A stretch of 64,000 bases of DNA, taken from Leptodactylus fallax. Lineage: Eukaryota > Chordata > Amphibia > Anura > Leptodactylidae. The notes under the pieces are model-generated. The model did not search any database. It was given only the letters and a program-made list of their open reading frames with translations, and was not told the DNA's origin. The position numbers and the translations under genes were made by a program. The stretch lies in contig CAMRHE010000321.1 of the NCBI GenBank assembly GCA_947044405.1, forward strand, positions 1,612,001 to 1,676,000, written 5' to 3'. Shown in pieces: positions 12,326-22,759 of the stretch (position 1 is its first letter; every line of letters starts with the position of its first letter).

Positions 12326-13291
12326 TTAACTTTACTATGTTGTGATTTAGTGCAAGAATGAGAAAATTTGGTGTGGTGACAAAGGCAGTGGGATTACAGT
12401 ACTCTGACACATTTGAACTCTACAGTTTGGCATAATAGCTGTTGTTTGGACATTGAATAATTTAGTTATTTATGTAAAATAATAATTTAGTTAGCTCCAC
12501 TGTCTTTCTTCATGCACATCATGGATGTTTTCATGCAAACAAACTGCACCACTACCTAAATCGAGAGAACTGCTCTTCCTGCTCAGGTAGCATGGGTGGT
12601 GTCATAGTAGTGGGAGGATCAACTCCCACTGCAAGGGAAGGCGCAGGCAGAAGATTATAGGGGTTCTCGTGGCAAGAGCAGTGCTCCAAGGAGCTGCCCG
12701 AGTGCACCAACTGCCTCTTTTGCATAATATTTCAAAGTTGTTTTTCTCCAAATTTACAAAAATTAACATACATAAGAAAGGTATGTGCTCTGTAAAACAG
12801 CGGTGGCAGTTAAATATGCTTGGGAGAGACACAGTAGACTCCATTTAGAGTTCAATTATTTATGCAGCTTTTTTTTTCTCTTTTTGTAATTCCAAAAGCA
12901 ACAACTATCAAACATTTACGGCAAATCATGTCTAAGGTGGGAATATCCATTTAATGCAGAGCTGGCTTATCTTTTTATCATGCATTTGTAATAGGGTGGT
13001 TTAATGGCTTCTTCAGCTCCTCACCTGACTTCACCCCTCATCACCATGCTTTACCTATCTTAAATACACAAATTGTACCTCATACATAAGGTACTTTAGG
13101 TGGCTGTCTATTTTACCTACCCCATATACAAATAGATCAGTTTGAGACATTATCAATTCTATTCAAAAAGTATGAAGAAATTTTTATTTTACAGGAAGTT
13201 TGAATATTGTAATCTAGTTGTATTATTTTATTAAGACATATAATAATGCTTTATATTAATACATGCATCATTTTTTTTTTGCTTTCTGTAG

Positions 13292-13393
13292 AGATGTCAA
13301 CCAGGATTTTACTACTCAGTTTCTGGAGAATGTTTGCCGTGCACATGCAATGGAAACTCAGACAGATGCGTGGATGGCTCAGGGTCTTGTTTG
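13292..13393 (+). CDS. LAMA4: LAMA4 exon 1 of this window: first LE module, N-terminal part
   Basis: This exon encodes 34 residues starting RCQPGFYYSVSGEC and containing CNGNSDRCVDGSG. Its six cysteines are spaced as in a laminin-type EGF module. Mammalian LAMA4 has KCNAGFFHTLSGEC and CNGNSNECLDGSG at the start of its mature LE region, so this should be the exon just after the signal-peptide exon. The acceptor is a pyrimidine tract ending TTTCTGTAG (AG at 13290-13291) and the donor is TTG|GTAAGA; phase 0 on both sides. Laminin alpha-4 is a secreted basement-membrane chain of vessel, muscle and nerve laminins (for example 411 and 421). The preceding exon was not found. Confidence 0.93.
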
Positions 13394-13791
13394 GTAAGAT
13401 TATTTCCAGTATGATTTGATATTTGCTAGTGCAGGGTAAACATCTGTGTTTATGAATATAAAGCTTGACATTCTTAAAGAATGCTGCCCGCTAAGCATCT
13501 GATGCCTATACATATGGTGACCAGACTTTTCATTATGTAAAATTCTCTCATGTTCCATCTCTTCTGTTGGTATGTTAACATGATTAGTCTTAGACCTTCT
13601 CTGAATAATGATATACTATATATATATAATTCTATATGTAGAGTCACTATGAAACTTACTCAATTATTTCCTGTCAGTGATCAATAAAACTAAAACATAA
13701 CATTTATTACACAAAATAATGTACACTTAAAAGAACAAAGAGTGTATATAGCACTCACTCAAAAAGGGGAGAAAACCCAAAGGGGCAAGTT

Positions 13792-13840
13792 GCTCCAGTG
13801 GCGCAATCGGTTAGCATGTGGTACTTATATGACAGTACTC
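13792..13840 (+). repeat. 5' half of a tRNA-Ile(UAU)-like sequence
   Basis: The sequence begins GCTCCAGTGGCGCAATCGGT, the start of vertebrate tRNA-Ile(UAU), with the A box. It continues to GTACTTATA, which contains the anticodon TAT, and then TGACAGT, close to the start of the intron of that gene. The T arm, B box and acceptor 3' strand do not follow. This is therefore not a functional tRNA gene. It may be the head of a tRNA-derived retroelement or a truncated pseudogene. Confidence 0.6.
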
Positions 13841-14770
13841 AAAGGGACAGCCAATATGTCTCCAGATTATAAAACATACAGCACAAAATATCACAATGTG
13901 GAATAAAACTTGCCTGGGTGCGGCAGTAGATTACCACTGCTCCATGCTGAAAGGGGTACAAGGTATATTGTGAGCAGCAGTGTGTGTGGAAAAATGTATA
14001 TTCTCTCCCTTAAATGGGCTGTACTGCTTTGAATGGCAAGTAAAGATTTGGGAGGACCCAGTAAATTCTAAAGAGGAGAGGGGAGACCGGGAGTCTTCTC
14101 TGTTCCCTGGAGGGTTGAGGAAGTGCAGAGAAAAGTGAATCTGAGCCACAGACAGGAAATACAAAATGATCTCTACCTGGTTGCCATAACAGATGAGTGT
14201 GTACCACGTGAGGAATAACCTTTCCCAGGTCATAGGGTGGACAGGGCACCCTGCTGATCTATGCCCTGCAGAGGGAACTTTTAGGGATGTTTTGGGACTT
14301 TTATGTGAGAGAAAGTGGCACATAAAAACAGTAGAGACTACCGTAGAAAGGGAAGCGCAGACTGCAATTGAGTGTACCATTTGCCAGTGGAGAAGTTGCA
14401 AGAAGTGTACCTTCATTTGTGGAAGCTATTATGCTGTATTCTACCTTAAGTAAAGTTGCAAGTCAACCTATTTTATGCATACCAATAGAAGGACGTGCCC
14501 TGGGGGAGAAACTGTTCCCACTATAAGGTATACTATAGGCACCCAAAGCACTGCACAAACCCAGGAGGAGAACTGGAGCTCCAACATTTCCTCCAATGGG
14601 TTGCTGCATTTGCATACTCAATCACTGTTTCCATTCCACTCATCCTAACCAAGGTCTCGTGGCTGCGGGAAACAGGGAATTAGGGTCCCAATGGTTGGAC
14701 ACCTACCAGTCCAGCATTTATCACCTATGCAGTGGATAGGTGATAAATTGTTTAGGCAGGGATACACCCT

Positions 14771-15080
14771 TAAAGAGGACTTGTCACCAAGTACATAATG
14801 CTAAATTACATACATCATTTGATTGCCGCTGCACCGCTGGCTTTTTTTTTTTTTTTTAAATCCATCCACTTATTCTAGAAATATGGCCCCTAGAAGGTTA
14901 TATGTAAATGTGCTCCTATTCTTCAAATGGACAGTAATATTTCTGAGAAAAAAAAATAAAAGTTTACTGCCCACTTGAAAATAAGAGATAAATCACAAAT
15001 AATCTTCCAGGGAAACGGCAACAATCAGATGATGTATGTCATTTAGCATTTTGTACTCGGTAGTGTGAGAGGTCCTCTTC
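14771..15080. repeat. Fold-back MITE, 'GAGGACTTGTCACC' family
   Basis: The left end AAAGAGGACTTGTCACCAAG is mirrored, imperfectly, by the right end at about 15030-15080 (CATTTAGCATTTTGTACTCG then GAGGTCCTCTT). An internal segment AAATATGGCCCCTAGAAGGT is shared with the copy at about 60781-61130. Non-coding. Confidence 0.6.
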
Positions 15081-15738
15081 AACTACTGTTTTTGATACAT
15101 TTTAATACATAATTGTGCATTATATTCAGTAAATCTGTCTTGTGAAGTATCACATTTTCCCATAGATATATTACAGTATCATATTTGGACATGTTAGGAA
15201 ACATGTGTGAACCACATGGAAATCATCAATTAAAACTCAGAATACACAAATAAAATTCTTGTCCAGTAAGGTTCACATAAAGGCCCTGTTGACAGCTTTG
15301 TTGTAGGACATGTTTAAGTACTACAGCTTTCTAAACCATTTTGCTGCCATATAAATGAGATCATTTTGTGACCATGGATGAAAAAGGTCTTTCTTGTCTA
15401 GGATTTCCGCTCTCAGACTGACCATGGATCATTATCACATGTGGAATAGTTAAGACAAGTGTGTACTATGACTGTACTTCCATTCAATGTTAAGCTACCA
15501 CATAGTCACTATTTAATCATTTTTGGCAGGAAGGCAGAAAAATATAACCAAATCTTTGTTTTGTGCTATGCAGAGATAGATTTAATGTTTACCTATGTAT
15601 CTTTGATATGCCTTTGGAAGCGTAAAAGAAATTTTTATTTTTTTATTTTTAAAGAAAAGTATTTAAACCACTAGATCCTGTCATACACTTATTACAAAGA
15701 CAGAGCTGTATATACCACAGAGGAAGCCTATGAAGGTA

Positions 15739-15831
15739 GGGCAGCATGGTAGCTCAGTGGTTATTACTGCAGCCTTGCAGCACTGGAGTCCTGGGTTCAA
15801 ATTCTACCAAGAACAACATCTGCAAGGAGAT
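15739..15831 (+). mobile_element. tRNA-derived SINE, 5' fragment
   Basis: Contains GGTAGCTCAGTGGTTATTAC (A-box region), GCCTTGCAGCACTGGAGTCC and GGGTTCAAATTC (B-box region), then stops after the CAACATCTGCAAGGAG motif. It lacks the body seen at 7975-8175. Confidence 0.65.
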
Positions 15832-16166
15832 AGTAGGCCCAGCCAGTTAACACATTCTCTTATTGGTGAGAGCCTATGCAGTGATTCCATCTACTCAAAC
15901 CCTAAAACATTACCAAGCAAGGAAGCCCATGCATTAGGGAAAAGAGAGCTTGGTCCAAAACAGGACAACATTTTTATTTTTGCTCTAGACTCCCTCATCT
16001 ATTTGTATGGCTCTGGACCAAAATGTCCCCATCCTACCAAATGTCAAATAGAAATCTGACTAAGGCCCCACATAGTGAAATGCAAGAGAAAAAAAAAAAA
16101 AGCATCAAAAACTCAATGCGTTTTTTTCCACAGCATTTTTCATTGAGTTTTTGATGCTTTTTTTTT

Positions 16167-17462
16167 TAACATTAAGGATTTTATTAAATTTTTGCATATA
16201 AACAGAAATAAAACATTTCAAACAACATTATGATGCGGGAAGCTCATGGGCAGGGAAGGGAGGGAGGAGATGGAGACAGGGGTTGAGAAGTGACAAATGG
16301 AGAAAATTAGAGGGGAATAACATAAGCTCTGTCGCAGCAGGGCCGAACAAAGAATTCACTTTTCATATTGACAGAGATAAAACAGTACAAACAACAAAAT
16401 GATCAGGGAAGTTCATGGATGGGGAGGGGAGGGAGGCTAGGGGATAGGAGGTGAAGAGAGGTTAATGGAGTAGGATATGGGGAATAACATAGACTCTGTC
16501 GCGGCAGAGCCGTACACAGAATTCAATAAAATGCAGGGTAAAATCAAAACAAAACTACATTATTATAACAAAAGATTGAAAGAGGTCAGAGGGGGGGTAG
16601 GTCCCTATTGGGGGGATATAGAGGGGAAAGCAGAATGAAATTCATTAGAGTGGTAAAAATGATTCCAAAGGAGCGATGTTTGTTGATGGGTCCTGTCATC
16701 CTGTCGCAGCTCCGCCAGCATATTTTCCATACTACGAATGAACAAAACCTCCTTAAGCCAGGACACCAGAGAAGGGGGCATCTGAGGCTTCCATAGTCTG
16801 GGAATCACAGACCTTGTGGCCACGAGCATGAAGCCTATCAATTTGTGGGTGTGTTTCTCATATTTACACGGAAAGAAGAAGGGGGGCAGGGTCATCGTCT
16901 AAAGAAATGCCCATAACCGTCTTAATTATACGACGGACTTCTGACCAGAAGGGGCGTAAGAGTGTGCGTTCCCACCAGACGCGCTTCATCGTGCCCCGGC
17001 CAGAATTACATCTCCAGTATCGATCTGAGGTGGAGGGATACATCTCATGGAGAACAGATGGGACTCTGTACCATTGGGAGAGTATCTTATAGTTAGTCTC
17101 CTGTGCCTTGCAGGAAATAGAGAATTTGTGGCACGCCTGGAATGCCGATGACCACACATCTGGCGTGAATGAGACCCCCCAGCTCCCTTTCCCATCCACC
17201 CGCATAAGCAGGTAGGGAGTCAGTAGCGGTCTCCCGCAGCATGCCATAGATGAGCAAGATTGTGTGAGCTGGGGTATGGGGAGAGAGGCATATGCGTTCA
17301 AAGGGCAATAACTCTCTGTGCAGATTGTGCGTTATCTTAAGAGTGGCATATAGGTGAGATAGCTGGGCGTATTGCCAATGGGATACAGCAGAATCAGGGT
17401 CTGACCCGGGGGGGGGTCAGCTCTTGGCGGGAGAGGAGAGATGCCGTGTTTGGGACTTGGTG
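16167..17462 (-). mobile_element. 5'-truncated L1-like LINE
   Basis: An insertion of about 1.3 kb flanked by the duplication TTTTGATGCTTTTTTTTT (about 16148-16166 and 17463-17480). That length of duplication is typical of target-primed reverse transcription. The 3' end lies at the left, next to a T-run (an A-tail on the minus strand). The body contains the C-terminal part of a LINE ORF2, described separately. The 5' part of the LINE is missing, the usual form of such insertions. Confidence 0.8.
16605..17301 (-). pseudogene. C-terminal piece of LINE reverse transcriptase ORF2
   Basis: One minus-strand frame (17301-16864) has YKILSQWYRVPSVLHEMYPS followed by a cysteine pair and later WW, the C-terminal signature of L1-clade ORF2 proteins. 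A second frame (16895-16605) continues with ATRSVIPRLWK and PPSLVSWLKEV, the typical end of the same protein. The two frames differ, so at least one frameshift separates them. The endonuclease and core RT domains are absent because the insertion is 5'-truncated. The related copy at 47561-48435 shows the same order. Confidence 0.8.
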
Positions 17463-17733
17463 TTTTGATGCTTTTTTTTTCTTCTCTTATTAAAAACTTT
17501 AGGGAAAATGTTTGCGATTCTGCAGCTAAAATTAAGATTTTTCAAGAGCTCTTTTTTACCACAATGTGTAGATGACATTACCCAGAATCTCGTTCATTTT
17601 GCTGGTACTGTAAAACCCAGCATGTTTTTCCACAGCAGTCAAACATGCTGAGTTTCTACAACATGGGGCCTTAGCTCATGCAACTTTGTCAGCTCTGAAT
17701 TTCTTCAGAAGCCACATGTTTGGCCCATTAGGG

Positions 17734-17900
17734 CATGGAGGTTTGGTGGTTAGCACTGTTGCCTTGCAGCGCTGGAGTCCTAGGTTTGAATCCAGCCAAG
17801 GACAACATGTACATGGAGTTTGCATTTTCATGAGTTTCCCCCCACACTCCACTATCTACTGATAGGGAATTTAGATTGTGATGCACAAAATGATGGTGCT
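17734..17900 (+). mobile_element. tRNA-derived SINE copy
   Basis: Contains GGTTAGCACTGTTGCCTTGC, GGAGTCCTAGGTTTGAATCC and ACATGGAGTTTGCATTTTC, in the same order as the other SINE copies, then TGATAGGGAATTTAGATTGT as the tail region. Diverged. Confidence 0.65.
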
Positions 17901-18628
17901 AAATAATAACCAAGCATAAAACTGCACAAAAAAGAGACAAGATGGTACTGCACTTTGATAGCACCACTACTTTATTGCAGTGACGGACAGGAGTTATCCA
18001 ATCCCCAGCTAGGCCAGTGGTATATCAAATATGACACCAATGTCTATGCAGGAAGAGCCCAAGTTGTGACCCATGAAAAAAAATAATCTTTATAAGTGTG
18101 ATATTTGTTATATAACTTAGGATTTCCTGGTTCAGTTATCACTTTCCAACAAGTTGTTAAAAAGTATTAAAAGGTAAAAGTTCTGTAGTTTTTTTTCTAT
18201 AAACTGAACATAGTGTGCATTTTCTTACAATGGTCGCTGAACTAAAGCCAAAATAAATCTCGCTATGGTTTGTAAATTGCAGATGGTCTTTGTTATCTTA
18301 TATATTGTAAGTATGCAGTTACTGCTGTGAATATCACACCCCTGTGTAGGTTTTCCTAACCAAGAAAAATAACGTTCAACACAATGGCCTATGCATATGC
18401 AACACTGTTGACTTTCTGTGGTTATATACAGTTTTCCAGACCACATTAGGAAGTGGATGGCTCTTACTTGGGGAGTTGCTAATAATTTAGGCTAAAGCCG
18501 CACATAGCAAAACACAGCTAAAAAACACTGCGAAAAAAAACACAGCGAAAATACATTGTTATTTCCATTGCATTTTTTAATTTAGCCTTGCTATGTTTTT
18601 CTCTACATTTTTCTCCCCATATAAAATA

Positions 18629-19564
18629 CACACGTGGACAAAATTGTTGGTAACCCTCGTTAAATGAAAGGAAAACCCACAATGGTCACAGAAATAACTT
18701 GAATCTGACAAAAGTAATAATATATAAAAATTCTATGAAAATGACAAATGAAAGTCAGATATTGCTTTTCAACCATGCTGCAACAGAATTTTTAAAAAAA
18801 GAAAACTCATGAAACAGGCCTGGACAGAAATGATGGTACCCTTAACTTAATATTTTGTTGCACAACCTTTTGAGGCAATCACTGCAATCAAACGATTCCT
18901 GTAACTGTCAATGAGACTTCTGCACCTCTCAAGAGGTATTTTGGCCCACTCCTCATGAGCAAACTGCTCCAGTTGTCTCGGGTTTGAAGGGTGCCTTTTC
19001 CAGATGGCATGTTTCAGCTCCTTTCAAAGATGCTCAATAGGATTTAGGTCAGGGCTCATAGAAGGCCACTTCAGAATAGTCCAATGTTTTCCTCTTAGCC
19101 ATTCTTGGGTGTTTTTAGCTGTGTGTTTTGGGTCATTATCCTGTTGCAAGACCCATGACCTGTGACTAAGACCAAGCTTTCTGACACTGGGCAGCACATT
19201 TCTCTCTAGAATCCCTTGATAATCTTGAGATTTCATTTTACCCTGCACAGATTCAAGACACCCTTTTCCAGATGCAGCAAAGCAGCCCTAGAACACAACA
19301 GAGCCTCCTCCATGTTTCACAGTAGGGAAGGTATTCTTTTCAAGATATGCTTCAATTTTCCGTCTGTGAACATAGAGCTGATGTGCCTTGCCAAAAATTT
19401 AGATTTTTGTCTCATCTGTCCATAGGACATTCTCCGAGAAGCTTTGTGGGTTGTCAACATGTAGTTTATATATTATTACTTTTGTCAGATTCAAGTTATT
19501 TCTGTGACCATTGTGGGTTTTTCTTTCATTAAACGTGGGGTACCAACAATTTTGTCCACGTGTG
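18629..19564 (-). mobile_element. Tc1/mariner transposon, family D, internally deleted
   Basis: The termini are CACACGTGGACAAAATTGTT and its exact inverse AACAATTTTGTCCACGTGTG, flanked by TA. At 936 bp it is about 0.65 kb shorter than a full Tc1. The left end and the C-terminal half of the transposase are present. Soon after the first catalytic region the sequence passes directly into the right terminal repeat, so the N-terminal DNA-binding half is deleted. Confidence 0.88.
19024..19430 (-). pseudogene. Remnant of Tc1-like transposase, C-terminal half
   Basis: The frame from 19248 to 19024 shows LQQDNDPKHTAKNTQEWLRG, which holds the second catalytic Asp, and [10 protein letters not shown] with the final Glu. 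LWTDETKI with the first Asp lies near 19400-19430 in another frame. No N-terminal helix-turn-helix domain remains. Clearly inactive. Confidence 0.85.
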
Positions 19565-20232
19565 TATATAGGAAAAACATTTGTGATACTGCAGCTAAAA
19601 TGAATATGCTGTGTTTTTAAAAAACAAATTTTTTTGAAAACACAGCTTTTCCACTGCTCTTTTTTTCCGCAAAGTGTGGATGAAATTAATGAAATATCTT
19701 TCATTTTACTGGTACTGTAAATGCAGCCAGAATCCCATCCACTTTGCAGGTATTGTAAAATGCAGCGTTTATTGCCATTGCCTTTCAAAACGCTGCTTTT
19801 CCACAACATGTGGCATGGTGTAAACATCACGGAAAAAAACACGGCATTTTACAGTCATTGCAAGGTGGATGGGATTCTAGTGAATCCTATCCACACCTTG
19901 CAGAAAAATACGTGCAGCGGACAGATTGCATTTTCTAAAACCGTTGCGGTTTTGGAAATCGCAACATGTCAATTATACCTACTGAAACGCCGGTGGTTTC
20001 CCTATAGGTATAATGGAAGCAGAAGACTTTCTGTGAAAAGCGCTGTGGGAAAAACCGAGATGCATTGTTGCTGTGCTTTTTCTCACAGCGCTTTTTTGCT
20101 TCAGCCTGCTATGTGGGGCCTTAACCTAAAAGGAGATTCTCTGTGAAGGTAACAGGTGATGTAAGAAGCAAGATCTCATTAGGGGAACATGATTTCTGAT
20201 TCCTAAGTAATGCATAAGACACATAGTACATA

Positions 20233-21760
20233 CAGTCATATGAAAAAGTTTGGGCACCCCTATTAATCTTAATCATTTTTAGTTCTAAATATTTGGGTGT
20301 TTGCAACAGCCATTTCAATTTGATATATCTAATAACTGATGGACACAGTAATATTTCAGGATTGAAATGAGGTTTATTGTACTAACAAAAAAATGTGCAA
20401 TATGCATTAAACCAAAATTTGACCGCTGCAAAAGTATGGGCACCTCAACAGAAAAGTGACATTAATATTTAGTAGATCCTCCTTTTGCAAAAATAACAGC
20501 CTCTAGTCGCTTCCTGTAGCTTTTAATCAGTTCCTGGATCCTGGATGAAGGTATTTTTGACCATTCCTCTTTACAAAATAATTCCAGTTCAGTTAAGTTT
20601 GATGGTCGCCGAGCATGGACAGCCCGCTTCAAATTATCCCACAGATGTTCAATGATATTCAGGTCTGGGGACTGGGATTCTTGTACATTATTCTCAAGAA
20701 TCTGCTGATACTGAGTTGAATCCATGCGACCCTCAACTTTAACAAGATTCCCGGTGCCGGCATTGGCCACACAGCCCCAAAGCATGATGGAACCTCCACC
20801 AAATTTTACAGTGGGTAGCAAGTGTTTTTCTTGGAATGCTGTGTTTTTTTGACGCCATGCATAACGCCTTTTTGTATGACCAAACAACTCAATCATTGTT
20901 TCATCAGTCCACAGGACCTTCTTCCAAAATGAAGCTGGCTTGTCCAAATGTGCTTTTGCATACCTCAGGCGACTCTGTTTGTGGCGTGCTTTCAGAAACG
21001 GCTTCTTTCGCATCACTCTCCCATACAGCTTCTCCTTGTGCAAAGTGTGCTGTATTGTTGACCGATGCACAGTGACACCATCTGCAGCAAGATGATGCTG
21101 CAGCTCTTTGGAGGTGGTCTGTGGATTGTCCTTGACTGTTCTCACCATTCTTCTTCTCTGCCTTTCTGATATTTTTCTTGGCCTGCCACTTCTGGGCTTA
21201 ACAAGAACTGTCCCTGTGGTCTTCCATTTCCTTACTATGTTCCTCACAGTGGAAACTGACAGGTTAAATCTCTGAGACAACTTTTTTGTGTCCTTCCCCT
21301 GAACAACTATGTTGAACAATCTTTGTTTTCAGATCATTTGAGAGTTGTTTTGAGGAGCCCATGATGCCACTCTTCAGAGGAGATTCAAATAGGAGAACAA
21401 CTTGCAATTGGCCACCTTAAATACCTTTTCTCATGATTGGATACACCTGGCTATGAAGTTCGAAGCTCAGTGAGGTTACAAAACCAATTTTGTGCTTCAG
21501 TAAGTCAGTAAAAAGTAGTTAGGAGTATTCAAATCAATAAAATGATAAGGGTACCCAAATTTTTGTACCGGTCAAATTTTGGTTTAATGCATATTGCACA
21601 TTTTCTGTTAGTACAATAAACCTCATTTCAATCCTGAAATATTACTGTGTCCATCAGTTATTAGATATATCAAATTGAAATGGCTGTTGCAAACACCCAA
21701 ATATTTAGAACTAAAAATGATTAAGATTAATAGGGGTGCCCAAACTTTTTCATATGACTG
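20233..21760 (-). mobile_element. Tc1/mariner transposon, family A copy 2
   Basis: Flanked by TA (20231-20232, 21761-21762) with the same long IR/DR termini as 294-1943. At 1528 bp it is about 120 bp shorter, because of a deletion inside the transposase. Confidence 0.93.
20462..21319 (-). pseudogene. Tc1-like transposase lacking the second catalytic Asp
   Basis: An open frame of 285 residues keeps most of the helix-turn-helix region, the WTDET motif and IIEHLWD. It jumps from the NNVQ segment straight to SQSPDL: about 41 residues, including the QQDNDPKH motif, are deleted in frame. Upstream of residue 12 the frame is shifted relative to copy 1 (one extra T near 21287 and a missing G near 21351). 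Catalytically dead although the frame is long. Confidence 0.9.
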
Positions 21761-22631
21761 TACATTTAAATGTAAACATGGCTACAAGATCAGACTACAT
21801 AAAAGGTTTATCTGTAGTTTGTTAATTGGAGAAAATTCATTGATTTGTAAAGGAGTTGTGGCACTAAATATTAGTTTATATAAATCAAGGCTTTTTCACA
21901 AAGTTGCTTTTTTAATTTTATATGGAGTAAGCAAGTAAAAACAGCTGCAGAATACCCTTTTAACAATAACTTATTTATTTACATAGATGAAACATTTCAT
22001 ATGGGATGAAAACCACTACATAGAAAGTTAAGCAATGATACATTAAGCAATAGCTTCTATGGTATGCATAATATGCAGGACAAGGTTTCAATGACGTTTG
22101 TATCTAATACATCTGTCTTTTCATATGCGTTCAATTAATGTAACCGTCCTACTGTGGAAACAACATTAAGAAATGGAATGGATAACAGTCAGAGACAGGA
22201 AATATAAGCCATACAGACATATGTTAGGCTACGTTCACATGTTCTAAAAGCACCATGGACAAGATGTGTTTGGCATGCAGCTGCAAATCACGCCAATATG
22301 GTAACTGGCAGGGCTTTCACATGACTGCAGCTGAAAGCACATTCCGTTATTAATGGGCACATGCTGAGCTCCCATTTTGCAGCTTATGAGTGACATTAAA
22401 AATAAAAGCACTTTAACCTGCAGTCATTTGAAAACCAAGCTGATCTCTAGCATTTATATAAACAATTGTTCCCAATAACTGGCCCAAGAATAGAACCATG
22501 TACATGGATCTTAAGCTGGTGTCACACATACCTTCGCATATCTCACATTGAAGACTTCCTAGATAAACAGTTAAATGTAAAGTTGCTGTTACTGCTGATG
22601 CATATGTTTTTGATCTATATTTTTTGTGTAG

Positions 22632-22759
22632 GACTGTCAAAGAAATACAACTGGAAAGCATTGTGAAAGATGCCCAACAGGATACATGGCTGATGTGGTC
22701 AATGGAGTTTTAAGGTCTTGCCTTCAGTGTCCTTGTCCTCTACAATTTAGCTCTAACAA
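22632..22759 (+). CDS. LAMA4: LAMA4 exon 2: end of LE module 1, start of LE module 2
   Basis: Encodes DCQRNTTGKHCERCPTGY and later CLQCPCPL; mammalian LAMA4 has HCQRNTTGEHCEKC and CQPCPCPL here. Six cysteines and one N-glycosylation sequon (NTT). The acceptor is TTTTTTGTGTAG|GACTGT, with AG at 22630-22631. The best donor is CTAACAA|GTAGGT, giving phase 2: the last two bases AA plus the first T of exon 3 make the Asn of the NFA motif. Length 128 bp. Confidence 0.93.

Larger units (their letters stand above)
1..13291. other. Region upstream of the first recognised LAMA4 exon
   Basis: No host exon was recognised here. The stretch contains two Tc1 elements (294-1943, 4959-6542), MITE-like fold-backs (4085-4306, 4598-4889, 7578-7766, 11161-11512, 11909-12325), a SINE (about 7975-8175), a diverged pair of inverted long repeats (about 3540-4015 and 9090-9555), an AT microsatellite (about 7790-7832), and a poly-C (about 2655) and a poly-G run (about 8865-8878). 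The remainder is AT-rich unique-looking sequence. It is probably the intron before the first recognised exon. A small signal-peptide exon could be hidden, since such exons are short and poorly conserved. Confidence 0.6.
16062..17680. repeat. 'CCCCACGTTG'-family MITE split by a LINE
   Basis: The left piece (16062-16166) begins AAGGCCCCACATAGTGAAAT. The right piece (17463-17680) ends with AACATGGGGCCTTAGC. Between them lies the truncated LINE at 16167-17462, flanked by a repeated TTTTGATGCTTTTTTTTT. Removing the LINE joins two parts whose order matches intact copies (CATTTTTCATTGAG, then TTAAAAACTTTAGGGAAA, then CTGCAGCTAAAA). Confidence 0.7.
18485..20131. repeat. 'CCCCACGTTG'-family MITE material split by a Tc1 element
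   Basis: The left piece (18485-18628) starts TTAGGCTAAAGCCGCACATA. The right piece (19567-20131) carries the shared CTGCAGCTAAAATGAA, AATGCAGCCAGAATCCCATC and a final TGTGGGGCCTTAACC. The right part holds duplicated motifs, so it may be two adjacent or nested copies. The Tc1 family D element sits at 18629-19564. Confidence 0.6.
13394..22631 (+). other. LAMA4 intron 1 (9.2 kb)
   Basis: It holds a tRNA-Ile-like half (13792-13840), a fold-back MITE (14771-15080), SINE pieces (15739-15831, 17734-17900), a MITE split by a truncated LINE (16062-17680), another MITE split by a Tc1 element (18485-20130), and Tc1 family A copy 2 (20233-21760). The remainder is AT-rich with no recognised exon. An open minus-strand frame at 13931-14416 has no recognisable domain. 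Confidence 0.7.

Noticed and set aside
13791..13870. Functional tRNA-Ile gene
   Set aside because: Only the 5' half matches; the T arm, B box and acceptor 3' strand are absent.
13931..14416. 161-codon minus-strand gene in intron 1
   Set aside because: No domain, no splice partners and a composition like its surroundings; treated as chance.
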